From: Ariolimax columbianus
Lineage: Eukaryota; Mollusca; Gastropoda; Stylommatophora; Arionidae
Assembly: GCA_036924085.1 (NCBI GenBank)
Contig: JAVGWX010000002.1
Span: 157,189,316-157,253,315, forward strand
Direction: 5' to 3'
DNA: 64,000 nucleotides
The notes under the pieces are model-generated. The model was not told the origin of the DNA and did no database searches. It saw nothing but the letters and a program-made list of their open reading frames with translations. The translations under genes were made by a program, and so were the position numbers. Positions 22,270-34,084 of this stretch are shown piece after piece (the first letter of the stretch is position 1; every line of letters begins with the position of its first letter).

Positions 22270-25126
22270 GATTTTATTTCAACTCTTTTCTCTGGTAGAG
22301 TTTTATTTGGTGCTTGTTTTTAGTTAGTTTCATCAGGTAGAGTTTTATTTGGTGTGCTTGTTTTTAGTTAGTTTCATCAGGTAGAGTTTTATTTGGTGTG
22401 CTTGTTTTTAGTTAGTTTTATCAGGTAGAGTTTTATTTGGTGTACTTGTTTTTAGTTAGTTTTATGAGGTAAAGTATTATTTGGTGTGCTTGTTTTTAGT
22501 TAGTTTCATCAGGTAGAGTTTTATTTGGTGCTTGTTTTTAGTTAGTTTCATCAGGTTGAGTTTTATTTGGTGTGCTTGTTTTTAGTTAGTTTCATCAGGT
22601 AGAGTTTTATTTGGTGCTTGTTTTTAGTTAGTTTTATCAGGTAGAGTTTTATTTGGTGTGCTTGTTTTTAGTTAGTTTCATCAGGTAGAGTTTTATTTGG
22701 TGTGCTTGTTTTTAGTTAGTTTCATCAGGTAGAGTTTTATTTGGTGTGCTTGTTTTTAGTTAGTTTCATCAGGTAGAGTTTTATTTGGTGTGCTTGTTTT
22801 TAGTTAGTTTCATCAGATAGAGTTTTATTTGGTGTGCTTGTTTTTAGTTAGTTTCATCAGGTAGAGTTTTATTTGGTGCTTGTTTTTAGTTAGTTTTATC
22901 AGGTAGAGTTTTATTTGGTGTGCTTGTTTTTAGTTAGTTTCATCAGGTAGAGTTTTATTTGGTGTGCTTGTTTTTAGTTAGTTTCATCAGGTAGAGTTTT
23001 ATTTGGTGCTTGATTTTAGTTAGTTTTATCAGGTAGAGTTTTATTTGGTGTGCTTGTTTTTAGTTAGTTTCATCAGGTAGAGTTTTATTTGGTGTGCTTG
23101 TTTTTAGTTAGTTTCATCAGGTAGAGTTTTATTTGGTGTGCTTGTTTTTAGTTAGTTTCATCAGGTAGAGTTTTATTTGGTGCTTGTTTTTAGTTAGTTT
23201 CATCAGGTAGAGTTTTATTTGGTGTGCTTGTTTTTAGTTAGTTTCATCAGGTAGAGTTTTATTTGGTGCTTGTTTTTAGTTAGTTTCATCAGGTAGAGTT
23301 TTATTTGGTGTGCTTGTTTTTAGTTAGTTTCATCAGGTAGAGTTTTATTTGGTGTGCTTGTTTTTAGTTAGTTTCATCAGGTAGAGTTTTATTTAGTGTG
23401 CTTGTTTTTAGTTAGTTTCATCAGGTAGAGTTTTATTATTATTGTGCTTGTTTTTAGTTAGTTTTATCAGGTAGAGTTTTATTTGGTGTGCTTGTCTTTA
23501 GTTAGTTTCATCAGGTAGAGTTTTATTTGGTGTGCTTGTTTTTAGTTAGTTTCATCAGGTAGAGTTTTATTTGGTGTGCTTGTTTTTAGTTAGTTTCATC
23601 AGGTAGAGTTTTATTTGGTGTGCTTGTTTTTAGTTAGTTTCATCAGATAGAGTTTTATTTGGTGTGCTTGTTTTTAGTTAGTTTCATCAGGTAGAGTTTT
23701 ATTTGGTGTGCTTGTTTTTAGTTAGTTTTATCAGGTAGAGTTTTATTTGGTGTGCTTGTTTTTAGTTAGTTTTATCAGGTAGAGTTTTATTTGGTGTGCT
23801 TGTTTTTAGTTAGTTTCATCAGGTAGAGGTTTATTTGGTGTGCTTGTTTTTAGTTAGTTTCATCAGGTAGAGTTTTATTTGGTGCTTGTTTTTAATTAGT
23901 TTTATCAGGTAGAGTTTTATTTGGTGTGCTTGTTTTTAGTTAGTTTCATCAGGTAGAGTTTTATTTGGTGTGCTTGTTTTTTGTTAGTTTTATCAGGTAG
24001 AGTTTTATTTGGTGTACTTGTTTTTAGTTAGTTTCATCAGGTAGAGTTTTATTTGGTGCTTGTTTTTAGTTAGTTTTATCAGGTAGAGTTTTATTTGGTG
24101 TGCTTGTTTTTAGTTAGTTTTCTCAGGTAGAGTTTTATTTGGTGTGCTTGTTTTTAGTTAGTTTTATCAGGTAGAGTTTTATTTGGTGTACTTGTTTTTA
24201 GTTAGTTTCATCAGGTAGAGTTTTATTTGGTGTGCTTGTTTTTAGTTAGTTTCATCAGGTAGAGTTTTATTTGGTCCTTGTTTTTAGTTAGTTTCATCAG
24301 GTAGAGTTTTATTTGGTGTGCTTGTTTTTAGTTAGTTTCATCAGGTAGAGTTTTATTTGGTGTGCTTGTTTTTAGTTAGTTTTATCAGGTAGAGTTTTAT
24401 TTGGTGCTTGTTTTTAGTTAGTTTCATCAGGTAGAGTTTTATTTGGTGTGCTTGTTTTTAGTTAGTTTTATCAGGTAGAGTTTTATTTGGTGTGCTTGTT
24501 TTTAGTTAGTTTCATCAGGTAGAGTTTTATTTGGAGTACTTGTTTTTAGTTAGTTTTATCAGGTAGAGTTTTATTTGGTGTGCTTGTTTTTAGTTAGTTT
24601 TATCAGGTAGAGTTTTATTTGGTGTGCATGTTTTTAGTTAGTTTTATCAGGTAGAGTTTTATTTGGTGTGCTTGTTTTTAGTTAGTTTTATCAGGTAGAG
24701 TTTTATTTGGTGTGCTTGTTTTTAGTTAGTTTTATCAGGTAGAGTTTTATTTGGTGTGCTTGTTTTTAGTTAGTTTTATCAGGTAGAGTTTTATTTGGTG
24801 TGCTTGTTTTTAGTTAGTTTTATCAGGTAGAGTTTTATTTGGTGTGCTTGTTTTTAGTTAGTTTTATCAGGTAGAGTTTTATTTGGTGTGCTTGTTTTTA
24901 GTTAGTTTCATCAGGTAGAGTTTTATTTGGTGTGCTTGTTTTTAGTTAGTTTCATCAGGTAGAGTTTTATTTGGTGTGCTTGTTTTTAGTTAGTTTCATC
25001 AGGTAGAGTTTTATTTGGTGTGCTTGTTTTTAGTTAGTTTCATCAGGTAGAGTTTTATTTGGTGTGCTTGTTTTTAGTTAGTTTCATCGGGTAGAGTTTT
25101 ATTTGGTGTGCTTGTTTTTAGTTAGT
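22270..25126. repeat. Minisatellite, 44-bp unit, ~65 copies (2.86 kb)
   Basis: The unit is GGTAGAGTTTTATTTGGTGT then GCTTGTTTTTAGTTAGTTTC and ATCA. A 40-bp form lacking GTGT recurs irregularly. The position TTTCATCA/TTTTATCA varies, with a run of T variants near 24550-24890. This is the largest array in the window. Confidence 0.97.
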
Positions 25127-25148
25127 CCCACTTAGCGCTTTACATTTT

Positions 25149-25432
25149 CTAATGGGCTTTCACTTTCATACTGCTCCATGCTTTCACTTTCATACTGCTC
25201 CATGCTTTCACTTTCATACTGCTCCATGCTTTCACTTTCATACTGCTCCATGCTTTCTCTTTCATACTGCTCCATGCTTTCTCTTTCATACTGCTCCATG
25301 CTTTCTCTTTCATACTGCTCCATGCTTTCACTTTCATACTGCTCCATGCTTTCACTTTCATACTGCTCCATGCTTTCACTTTTATACTGCTCCATGCTTT
25401 CTCTTTCATACTGCTCCATGCTGTCTGACAGT
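25149..25432. repeat. Minisatellite, 24-bp unit, ~12 copies
   Basis: The unit is CTTTCACTTTCATACTGCTC then CATG, with CTCTTT variants. It reads SMEQYESE on the minus strand, in frame with the RTE-like remnant at 25440-25510. Only about 22 bp separate it from the 44-bp array. Confidence 0.95.
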
Positions 25433-25439
25433 AGGTTAC

Positions 25440-26000
25440 CATATTTGTTTTTGACTGCCATAAAGTATATCTGTTTAATGTTGCACTGCTTTAATGCTGA
25501 CATATTTATTTGGGGATCCTTTTTATATCTTCTTTATATATTTTTCAGTTTGACACTATTTAAATCACTACATGATTGTGATCAGAATTTATGTATGCAC
25601 CTTGATTATTTGTGCCACTGTGGCACCAATTTTGAATGTGTCCTTTATCATTATGAAGTCAGTCAGGCTTTTAATTATATCTCCTGGAACTTGCTTGGAA
25701 AATGTGTTATATATAATTAATTGGTTTTCTTCACAAAATGATAACAGGATATCTTCTCTGTTGTTAATTGTCCCAGTTCAAATTGCTCTACTATTTTCTT
25801 CTATTTGATTTTTGGTATTTTGAAGTTCATATTTTTTATTACTATCAGAAGATCAGTATATTTTTATTGCTTTGAGGGGGTCTGTTGTAAGTTCCCATAA
25901 GTTTTTTCTATTTCTTGATCACTCTGTTTTTTAGCAGGTGCTACAATTGTAAAATGGTAATAACGAACTTCATCATCATCATTCGATCATTGTGTGTACA
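25440..26000 (-). pseudogene. RTE-like LINE remnant: endonuclease C-terminal half
   Basis: The minus strand reads NREDILLSFCEENQLIIYNT, then SLTDFIMIKDTFKIGATVAQ, which follows the family pattern NERGxxLLxFCxExxLxIxNT...QIDFIMI. Downstream (lower coordinates) the frame runs YFMAVKNKYGNLLSD into the 24-bp array. Confidence 0.6.
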
Positions 26001-26956
26001 ATAACTACACACATTTTTCTAGTTTTTGCAATATTTCAATTCCTCGTTAATGATTTACTTCTTCTCAATGTATAAATGTATACTGCTCTTTCCTTGTGTA
26101 ACCAAGATATGTTAGTCTAGTCTCTGCCACTACCAATATAAAGGTAAACACGGTGAGGCCCTATTTCTTCCACAGTGGCCAGTCGTTATTTTCTTTCACG
26201 TCCCATCATGTGTGTCACAAACTTTCCTGTTCCACTTCAGGAATCATTGATCTTTACAATTCATCTGTCTGTCATCATGCACTAAGGATGGATATTCCTG
26301 TAGGCTGGATTTCTCTTACTTCCTGCTATACACAAGCGGTTTATATTGGTTTTTGAAAGAGCAGACCGAACTAAAATTGTATTTATAAAGCTTTCAATTA
26401 TCTTAAAATATATGTGATTAATGATGGATTTTTAAAAACATTTGTAAAGCAAGCAGGTTAGAAGACTATGAGCTATCTTTTTTTTCAATTGAGATTTGAC
26501 TTCAAAAATACTTTTTATCACTCTAAGAAAAAATATCAGAAAGCTAAATTTCTTGGTAAAATGTTGACACATCCAGAGCTTGGGAAAAAAAGGATAAATT
26601 TGCAATTTGTAATAGCAAAACCGCTTAAGGTTAAAAAAAAAACCCAGTTCAAAATATTGTACTTAAAAAAATGGAAGAAAAAATGTAGAAATTCTGGATA
26701 ACCTGTACAAGTTAACTTGTTAATATTAACACAATGTGGTGGCACTCAGTGACAATATGGTGTTTTTTGCAAAATGAAAAGTAATTGGAAAGGTAAACAA
26801 AATCACACTAAAAGCAGGATGAAGTTTAACGTGTCTGAGACAACAAAACAGAAATATGATTTTTTTACACAGAAATTAAAGAAATATATTAGATGAGAAA
26901 TGTCATGTTTATCAACATTCTTTTAATTTGTATTTTGTCATCATAGATAAACTTAC
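26001..26956. other. Intron with nothing recognised
   Basis: AT-rich sequence between the endonuclease remnant and the exon at 26957. Confidence 0.5.
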
Positions 26957-27071
26957 CATCCTCTTTCTGTTTCTGCAGGTCTGGCAACACTGGCCGTCCT
27001 ACTTTGGCTGCCAGGTTATTTTCTTGCAGTGATATCATTATCCATTCCAAGGCTTTGGTTGTGTGAATAAG
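26957..27071 (-). CDS. TRPM2-like exon: coiled-coil end and linker to NUDT9-H
   Basis: An exon of 115 bp (38 codons + 1), acceptor TTATCTGTGCAG, donor GATG|GTAAGT. It reads LIHTTKALEWIMISLQENNL, aligning with the human TRPM2 stretch containing TAQALHWIVRTL, then a proline-rich tether. The downstream intron is 20.9 kb, the longest here, and holds the two largest minisatellites. Confidence 0.9.
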
Positions 27072-27389
27072 CTGCACAGATAAAATGTGAATTGTAGTTG
27101 CAGTAACCATTTGTTTGGTTCAATTTGTCTAGTCAACTCGCAGATTAAAAGTTGCTGGCTTCTTATAAGGTATATTCTAACACCTACATGTAACTTATTT
27201 ATTGTCCACTGGAATATTTTCAAACATCTTCAGAGCTGAAGCACTAACAACACCTAAGAAGCACAACTATCATGGGAAACGAGGGTCATGTCAAATATAA
27301 GACTGTTCTCCGGACAGATTCCCTATCAATCATAATGGTTCTCAAAAATCATTACCAAAAAAAAATTGGGCAATTTGTCTGAGGCACAA

Positions 27390-27880
27390 ATGAATAGCAG
27401 AAACATTTTCACCAGATTGAAATTCAGTGGATCCCTGCACATTGTAAAATACATGACAATGAGGAAGCAGATAGACTAGCCAAAGAGGGAGCAAGCAAAA
27501 CCCAAACTGAAGAAAGGCCTATATATTAACAAATAAAGACAATGATACAAATTAACTTCAAAGACAAATAGCACAGAACACACAAAGAATCTGATTTAGC
27601 AGAAGCATACTACACCTTGCAAGAAAAGAGCAAGTGACAATATTCAGACAACACACAGGTCAAAATCATTTGTTCAATAAAATACAAAATTGGTCACATA
27701 GACATGTGTCCAATGGGAGAACACATTAATAGCAGAACATGTTGGTCAGGTGTGTCAGTTCCATGAGATGAGCACAGTGACAACATCACCCTTCCCAAGC
27801 CAACTATGGGATAAACTGTATAGCAGCAAGTGAAGCTTAAGGCACATCGACATGTGTATGAAGAAGATAAACCCGATTAT
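27390..27880 (+). pseudogene. Degraded RNase H LINE 3' end
   Basis: It reads IQWIPAHCKIHDNEEADRLA (the fourth catalytic Asp is kept here), then loses frame through stops, and ends with TGTATGAAGAAGATAA, the eroded GAA tail. The rest parallels 62600-63090. Confidence 0.75.
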
Positions 27881-28325
27881 TTGAGAGGGAACGATGAAGA
27901 AGGAAATATATTGGCAATTGGAAACCTGTTTATCACTTGTTTAACGTAATATAGTCCTTCTTTTAGTTCAAGAACAAGGTCTGAAGCAATTTTCTACTAA
28001 ACTGCAGGTCATATCAGAATGATTTTTCGCATGCAGCCTTAGAATATCCATGGTGCTAAAACATCAATATTATTTAGTCCATAGATGTTAAGACATTTAC
28101 ACATTGGTGAATTCTTATGATCTTTTAGAACCATTACAGAGAAATCGCATTTAAGACTTTACAGTATACAGCTTAATTTCAAATCACATTTTGTACATAG
28201 GCATATCTCCTAATGTCTTGATAGATTCATTGATTGTTGTGTTGCCCTTTACGTATAATTGTAAAACATGACCCCAATATGCAACATTTAGTATAGCCCT
28301 TTGGTCACCATTAAACCTCAAGGTT

Positions 28326-28640
28326 GGGGATCAAGATGCTGAGCAGCGCATGAGCTGCAGTGGTCAGCGACCCATAGCTGACTGCTAGGATCAGGGCCAG
28401 CGAACCAGAGCTGCCAAGACCCTTCTAAACCTCCAAGCGGTGATCCTGGCTGCAGCAAGGCAGACTGGCTAAGGAGAAGGGATCAAAGAGGGAATGCTAA
28501 CCCGGTCCTCAAAAAATGCTTGCTGAAGTCGGATTGGTTGGACCGAAAGGTGCAAATATCGCAGTCAAGCTGTAAACTATGACACAACGCATTCCGTTCT
28601 CTGGACTACATTCTGCTACTTAAGCCCTTTCAGGGTTTAG
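28326..28640 (+). mobile_element. SINE-A copy, 3' tail lost at minisatellite edge
   Basis: It matches the SINE-A copies from the GGGGATCAAG head to the CAGGGTTTAG segment near the 3' end. Then the element stops and the 49-bp minisatellite starts at once. The last ~40 bp and the GAA tail are missing. Confidence 0.8.
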
Positions 28641-29960
28641 TTCCCTTGTAGAACGTCGCTCTCATCACAGTCTGAAAGGAGCTCGTTCCTTTGTAGAACG
28701 TCGCTCTCATCACAGTCTGTCTGAAAGGAGCTCGTTCCTTTGTAGAACGTCGCTCTCATCACAGTCTGTCTGAAAGGAGCTCGTTCCTTTGTAGAACGTC
28801 GCTCTCATCACGGTCTGTCTGAAAGGAGCTCGTTCCTTTGTAGAACGTCGCTCTCATCACTGTCTGTCTGAAAGGAGCTCATTCCTTTGTAGAACGTCGC
28901 TCTCATCACAGTCTGTCTGAAAGGAGCTCGTTCCTTTGTAGAATGTCGCTCTCATCACAGTCTGTCTGAAAGGAGCTCGTTCCTTTGTAGAACGTCGCTC
29001 TCATCACGGTCTGTCTGAAAGGAGCTCGTTCCTTTGTAGAACGTCGCTCTCATCACGGTCTGTCTGAAAGGAGCTCGTTCCTTTGTAGAACGTCGCTCTC
29101 ATCACTGTCTGTCTGAAAGGAGCTCATTCCTTTGTAGAACGTCGCTCTCATCACAGTCTGTCTGAAAGGAGCTCGTTCCTTTGTAGAACGTCACTCTCAT
29201 CACAGTCTGTCTGAAAGGAGCTCGTTCCTTTGTAGAACGTCGCTCTCATCACAGTCTGTCTGAAAGGAGCTCGTTCCTTTGTAGAACGTCGCTCTCATCA
29301 CGGTCTGTCTGAAAGGAGCTCGTTCCTTTGTAGAACGTCGCTCTCATCACGGTCTGTCTGAAAGGAGCTCGTTCCTTTGTAGAACGTCGCTCTCATCACT
29401 GTCTGTCTGAAAGGAGCTCATTCCTTTGTAGAACGTCGCTCTCATCACAGTCTGTCTGAAAGGAGCTCGTTCCTTTGTAGAACGTCACTCTCATCACAGT
29501 CTGTCTGAAAGGAGCTCGTTCCTTTGTAGAATGTCGCTCTCATCACAGTCTGTCTGAAAGGAGCTCGTTCCTTTGTAGAACGTCGCTCTCATCACGGTCT
29601 GTCTGAAAGGAGCTCGTTCCTTTGTAGAACGTGGCTCTCATCACGGTCTGTCTGAAAGGAGCTCGTTCCTTTGTAGAACGTCGCTCTCATCACGGTGTGT
29701 CTGAAAGGAGCTCGTTCCTTTGTAGAACATCGCTCTCATCACGGTCTGTCTGAAAGGAGCTCGTTCCTTTGTAGAACGTCGCTCTCATCACGGTCTGTCT
29801 GAAAGTAGCTCGTTCCTTTGTAGAACGTCGCTCTCATCACGGTCTGTCTGAAAGGAGCTCGTTCCTTTGTAGAACGTCGCTCTCATCACGGTCTGTCTGA
29901 AAGGAGCTCGTTCCTTTGTAGAACGTCGCTCTCATCACAGTCTGAAAGAAACTCGTTCCC
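28641..29960. repeat. Minisatellite, 49-bp unit, ~27 copies
   Basis: The unit is GAAAGGAGCTCGTTCCTTTG then TAGAACGTCGCTCTCATCAC and AGTCTGTCT. A GCTCATTCC variant recurs at about 28877, 29122 and 29416, that is every five or six units, which suggests higher-order copying. Confidence 0.96.
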
Positions 29961-30770
29961 TTGCCAAAACTCCAGCCTCCGCCAGTCATACCCAGGCATT
30001 CTTGGATATCTTGGTGCCATCGTCTTCTTGGTCTACCCCTTCCTCTTTTGCCTGGCACCATACCTTCCATCACCATTCTCTCAAGACCGTTGTGTCTCTT
30101 GATGTGACCAAAGTATTTGCATTTTCTGGTCATAATGGAATTGATAAACCAGTTCTCCTCTATGCTCAACTCTTGCCGAATGTCTACATTTGTTTTTTTC
30201 TCTGTCCAGGGTATTCTGAGGATCTTACTGTAACATTTTGACTCAAAGGATTCGATTCTTTGTCCAGAATTTTTGGTAATCGTCCATGCTTCACAGCCAT
30301 AAGCTGCCACAGGAAAAACACAGGCTCTCAAAACTTTTACCATTTTGTTGGTGCTCAGCCATAATTTCTTCAGGCTGTTCAGTCTCTGCATTGCCATAGC
30401 TAGTCTTCTTCTGATTTCTTTCAATTCTGGAGCCCAGATATTCAAAATGTGTGACTTGATCTATTTTCACACCACCCACTGTAAATTTATGCTGAAATTA
30501 TGTTTTGTCTGTCGTCAATATCTTTGTTTTATTTATGTTTATAAACAGGTTTTATCTTTACTATGTCCATTTACGGCTGAAATTAGCTGCTCTAGTCCTT
30601 CTGCACTTCTTGATAGTATCACTGTGTCATCTGTGTATCGTAACTCTGGAATCTCGTACCTCCCAATCGTAAATGGGTCGAAACTTTCAATGTTCTCGTC
30701 TTCTCGAACATTTCTCATTATACATTCCTGTTGTCATTGTATGTACACTTAATTGTTTTGAAAAACATAC
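29960..30770 (-). pseudogene. RTE-like LINE: RT palm end to C-terminus
   Basis: In order on the minus strand: FTIGRYEIPELRYTDDTVIL (catalytic YADD changed to YTDD), GGVKIDQVTHFEYLGSRI, a frameshift, RLNSLKKLWLSTNKMVKVLR, AYGCEAWTITKNSGQRIESF, CYSKILRIPWTEKKTNVDIR, KYFGHIKRHNGLERMVMEG and GKRGRGRPRRRWHQDIQE. The layout is the typical thumb and C-terminal region. The 49-bp array replaces what follows. Confidence 0.85.
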
Positions 30771-30899
30771 GCTAATTCATCCAAGTCTGCTAATCAGTAT
30801 GTCCACAAATGATGATATTAATCATTCCGAATCTGTTGATTCAAAGAGGTTGATTATTGTTACTGGATGGACAAATTGTAATCAATCTCGTTGCCAGTG

Positions 30900-31850
30900 C
30901 TGTTTTTCTTCTTGGAGCCCATGTTCAACACACTTCTTCCATAACTGAATGTCTATTTTTGAAAGGTACTCACGTGTCAGCCCTTCAACATCATACATTT
31001 GAAATGTCATGTTCTGTTCGGTAACTTGTCCTTTGACTTTAGTCCACACAAGCTCTATAGCGTTTAGATGCGCATGATATGCAGGTAGTCGGAGAGACGT
31101 TTGACCATACTCCTCGATGATTTATTCAATATGATTCACCTTTGTCTTATATGTCTTCCTCACAAGCTGCAACAACTTGGGCTTCAAATACGTGTTGTTG
31201 AAATTCACTTTTTCTTTAGCTAGCCATGTCCTAATGTGAGCTTTTGTATTTGATGCAGTTGGTACTTTGTCTTCCTCTGATACTTCATTGTGATAGGATG
31301 AATTATCCATAACTAGGCATGGCGGTCTATCCAGAATTGGAAGCAGATCATTATTCAACCAGTCCTGAAAATTTGTTCATCCATTTCAGTGTGGTAGTCT
31401 CTACCGTCGGTACTACTTAATTTGAAAATAAGTTCAGTGTCATGGACAAGTCCTTTTTCACTGCTTCTGGCATAAGTTAGCATAATGCACTGCCCTTTGC
31501 TGCTTGGAATTTATCTTTTCTGTTCACCTTCAATTGATTGCCATTTCTTACTATAGGTGTAGTGAGCTTTGACCCAGGATTCCTCCAAGTATACACTATC
31601 TTAGCCTTGCCTACATCATTCACGTATCTGTCTAAGGTATTTGCTTCTGGCAGCAGTCAAATGTGGCTTTTCACATATAATATTCCTGCCGCTTGAAGTT
31701 TTCCTGAATGTAACTCCGGCGGCTCTTACAATTTTCCAAGAGTACTTTTTGAAATTTCAATACTACAGTAAGATTGCAATGTTAATTTTAGTTTCCGGAG
31801 AGTAACAAATTGATTTTTCATCAACAGTTTCAAAATCTCCAGTTTTATGA
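30900..31850 (-). pseudogene. DDE_3-type transposase pseudogene (Tc1/mariner superfamily)
   Basis: The minus strand reads, mostly in one frame with about four stops: AAGVTFRKTSSGRNIICEKP, ARSKYLRQIRE, VYLEESWVKAHYTYSKKW (usual YLDETWV, so the first catalytic Asp is Glu), DYHTEMDEQIFQDWLNNDLL, PCLVMDNSSYHNE (second Asp kept), HIRTWLAKEKVNF, LRLPAYHAHLNAIELVWTKV (the catalytic Glu kept) and KGQVTEQNMTF. This is the DDE endonuclease of cut-and-paste transposons. No terminal inverted repeats were recognised. Confidence 0.8.
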
Positions 31851-31904
31851 CATTTCTGTCGAAATCGTCAAATTTCCTTTTTCCACTACCTTGTTTGATA
31901 TTCT

Positions 31905-32150
31905 CTTTTTTTTGTGTTCATCTTATTTCTCTATTTCCTAAGCCAGTGTGCGTTGCACTATGTTTTTATTTTTGCCCCTGTTGGCCCAGTTCATCTGACT
32001 TTGGCATGCATTTTATGCAAGGGTCTGCTTCCTCCTGCATTTTCTAAGGGTTTTCTTCCCAGTGGTAACAGCCGGTGCTGTGATGAGGAGTGAACCCAGC
32101 ACCTTCAGGTGGTGAGCCGCGTCACTTAACCACTGGCCCACGCCGTCCCC
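31905..32150 (-). mobile_element. SINE-B copy
   Basis: The reverse complement begins GGGGACGGCGTGGGCCAGTG, carries the tRNA-like box A, then the same body as the copy at 14598, ending in a run of A (T on the plus strand near 31905-31912). Confidence 0.8.
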
Positions 32151-32728
32151 TTAAACTTTGCTTGATATGAGTGCACATGGTAAAAGGATGAACTATCCAG
32201 ACCAAGCGCCAATTGTGTTTGTTTCTTTGGGTCATGAATATTGCAATCTAAATTACCCATCTTAGATTCCCTGTAGAAAAACTTGTATAGTAAAACGGTA
32301 ACCTTCTGCATTGTTATAAATATACACTTCAACTAATTTTGAAATTGATAACAATGTAAATTTGGAAAAAGCAACTATATATCACAATAACAACCCCACA
32401 AACTATAGTATCGGGATAGGCCTTTATCTAAATGACAGTTTTGTATGAATAACCCTAGTTGTTTTCCGCACTAGATAAAGTGTCTAATTGGCGCACGAGA
32501 TAATCAAGAACTTGTTTTTACTAATTTAATTTGAAGGTCAAAACCTCTATTTTTAAATCAACATGACTGTGTACCGTAAACATGTTAAAATTGTGTCCAA
32601 TTCAGTGAGGTTGCTTTTAATATAACCTAATGAATAAATTTGTCAAAATACATCAAATTTCCTAGAGAAACAAATATTTACTTTATGTCACGGATTGCAT
32701 GCAAAAAATCATTTGGATAAGATATGTA

Positions 32729-32975
32729 AGTAAAGTATCCCATAGCATTACTGCCGTAGGGGTGTGAGGTGTTAGCGATCTCACATTTCAAAGGCTCGGC
32801 TATATGAGGGCGGTAGCCATCTCCTCTCCCTCGCCACTTTTACTTCCCGGACTGAACCGGTGCCCATTTAAGGCTGGGTCGACCCGGGAGCCATTGCTGT
32901 CTGAAAAAAACATTACCGCCTCAACTGGGGAATGAACCCAGGACCACTCAGATGCGAAGCCAGCGGGCTAACCAC
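32729..32975 (-). mobile_element. SINE-C copy with 9-bp TSD
   Basis: The direct repeat AGATATGTA occurs at 32720-32728 and 32976-32984. Sequence from CATTACTGCCGTAGGGGTG to the tRNA-like end matches the copy at 9109, with a slightly longer core and a head cut about 15 bp short. Confidence 0.83.
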
Positions 32976-33277
32976 AGATATGTATTTTTGTAGAAAATTA
33001 CTTTGGACCTTGTTTATGAATTAAAAGACGGACTATAACAAATGTTATGGAATAATCTTTGACTAGAAAATTGTTAAACAAAATCATAAACACAAAACTT
33101 CACACTCTCTTTGTCACCAACAGTTTCACTTCATTAATAACACATGATAGTTTCTGAAGAAGAAGAAGTCTCTCTAGACAATGAGAATGTACAAAGAAAA
33201 CAATTATTATCAAATTTCATATAATCTTAAAAACTGAACGTCAAGCTTTCTTTAACTACCTAACTGCTCAGACTAAC

Positions 33278-33431
33278 CTGATTTTCAAAAGTCTCCATTC
33301 TCTTATTTATATCCGATGGGTGTCTGGATGAGGCCGAATCTGCAGACATGCTTTGATTGGACATAGAGGCTGACGAAGCCTGGCTTTGACTTTCTTGCAA
33401 CTCATCCACTTTAGCCAGAACCATCTCCAGC
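33278..33431 (-). CDS. TRPM2-like exon: coiled-coil linker, first part
   Basis: An exon of 154 bp (1 + 51 codons), acceptor ATCTCAAG, donor CAG|GTTAGT. It encodes LEMVLAKVDELQESQSQ, a Ser-rich stretch, then INKRMETFENQ. Heptad-like spacing of L/V/M residues fits the C-terminal coiled coil that assembles TRPM tetramers. In human TRPM2 the matching stretch is KIEDISNKVDAM followed by EQRLASLEEQ. Confidence 0.87.
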
Positions 33432-33624
33432 CTTGAGATTGATATGTGTTGGGTGAGCATAAGTGAGATACACAATACAGTTAAGGCAATGTGACATATA
33501 TTAAACTTGGTTGAGTAAAATATATTATTTAATTATAATTTGCTGATACATGATAATTGAATCATCACTTATCAAAATATGTATTTATCATTGCGTAAAT
33601 GATTGTCTTCTAGATCTTTCTCAA

Positions 33625-33965
33625 GAATATTGTTCATAGTTTAATTCTGTCACTTTTAGAACATTGTTACATAGTTTAATTCTGTCATTTCTAAAGCATT
33701 GTTCATAGTTTAATCCTGTCACAATGTTCACAGTTAAGTCCTTTTACTTCTAGAACATTGTTAACAGTTTAATCCTGTCCCTTTTAGAACATTGTTACAT
33801 AGTTTAATTCTGTCATTTCTAAAGCATTGTTCATAGTTTAATCCTGTCACAATGTTCACAGTTTAGTCCTTTTACTTCTAGAACATTGTTACACAGTTTA
33901 ATCCCGCCACATTGTTCATAGTTAAGTTCTGTCACACCTAAAACATTGTTCATAGTTTAGTCATT
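33625..33965. repeat. Irregular tandem repeat (GTTCATAGTTTAATCCTGTCA type)
   Basis: Variants of CATAGTTTAATTCTGTCA separated by ACTTCTAGAACATTGTT recur about nine times with indels. A segment of about 110 bp containing TTTCTAAAGCATTGTTCATA appears twice. Confidence 0.75.
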
Positions 33966-34084
33966 GTTTTCTCAGTCATCATATAACAGTTTGTCATTGA
34001 ATTATGTCAGGATATTTCTTTTACCCACATCAAACATCTAATGTTCGCATTATGAGTGATATTGGCATATTTCGTATTACGATA

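Noticed and set aside
25132..25720. ORFs of 97-180 codons around the 24-bp array
   Set aside because: Products of the repeat unit in three frames on two strands; only the link to the neighbouring LINE frame is worth noting.
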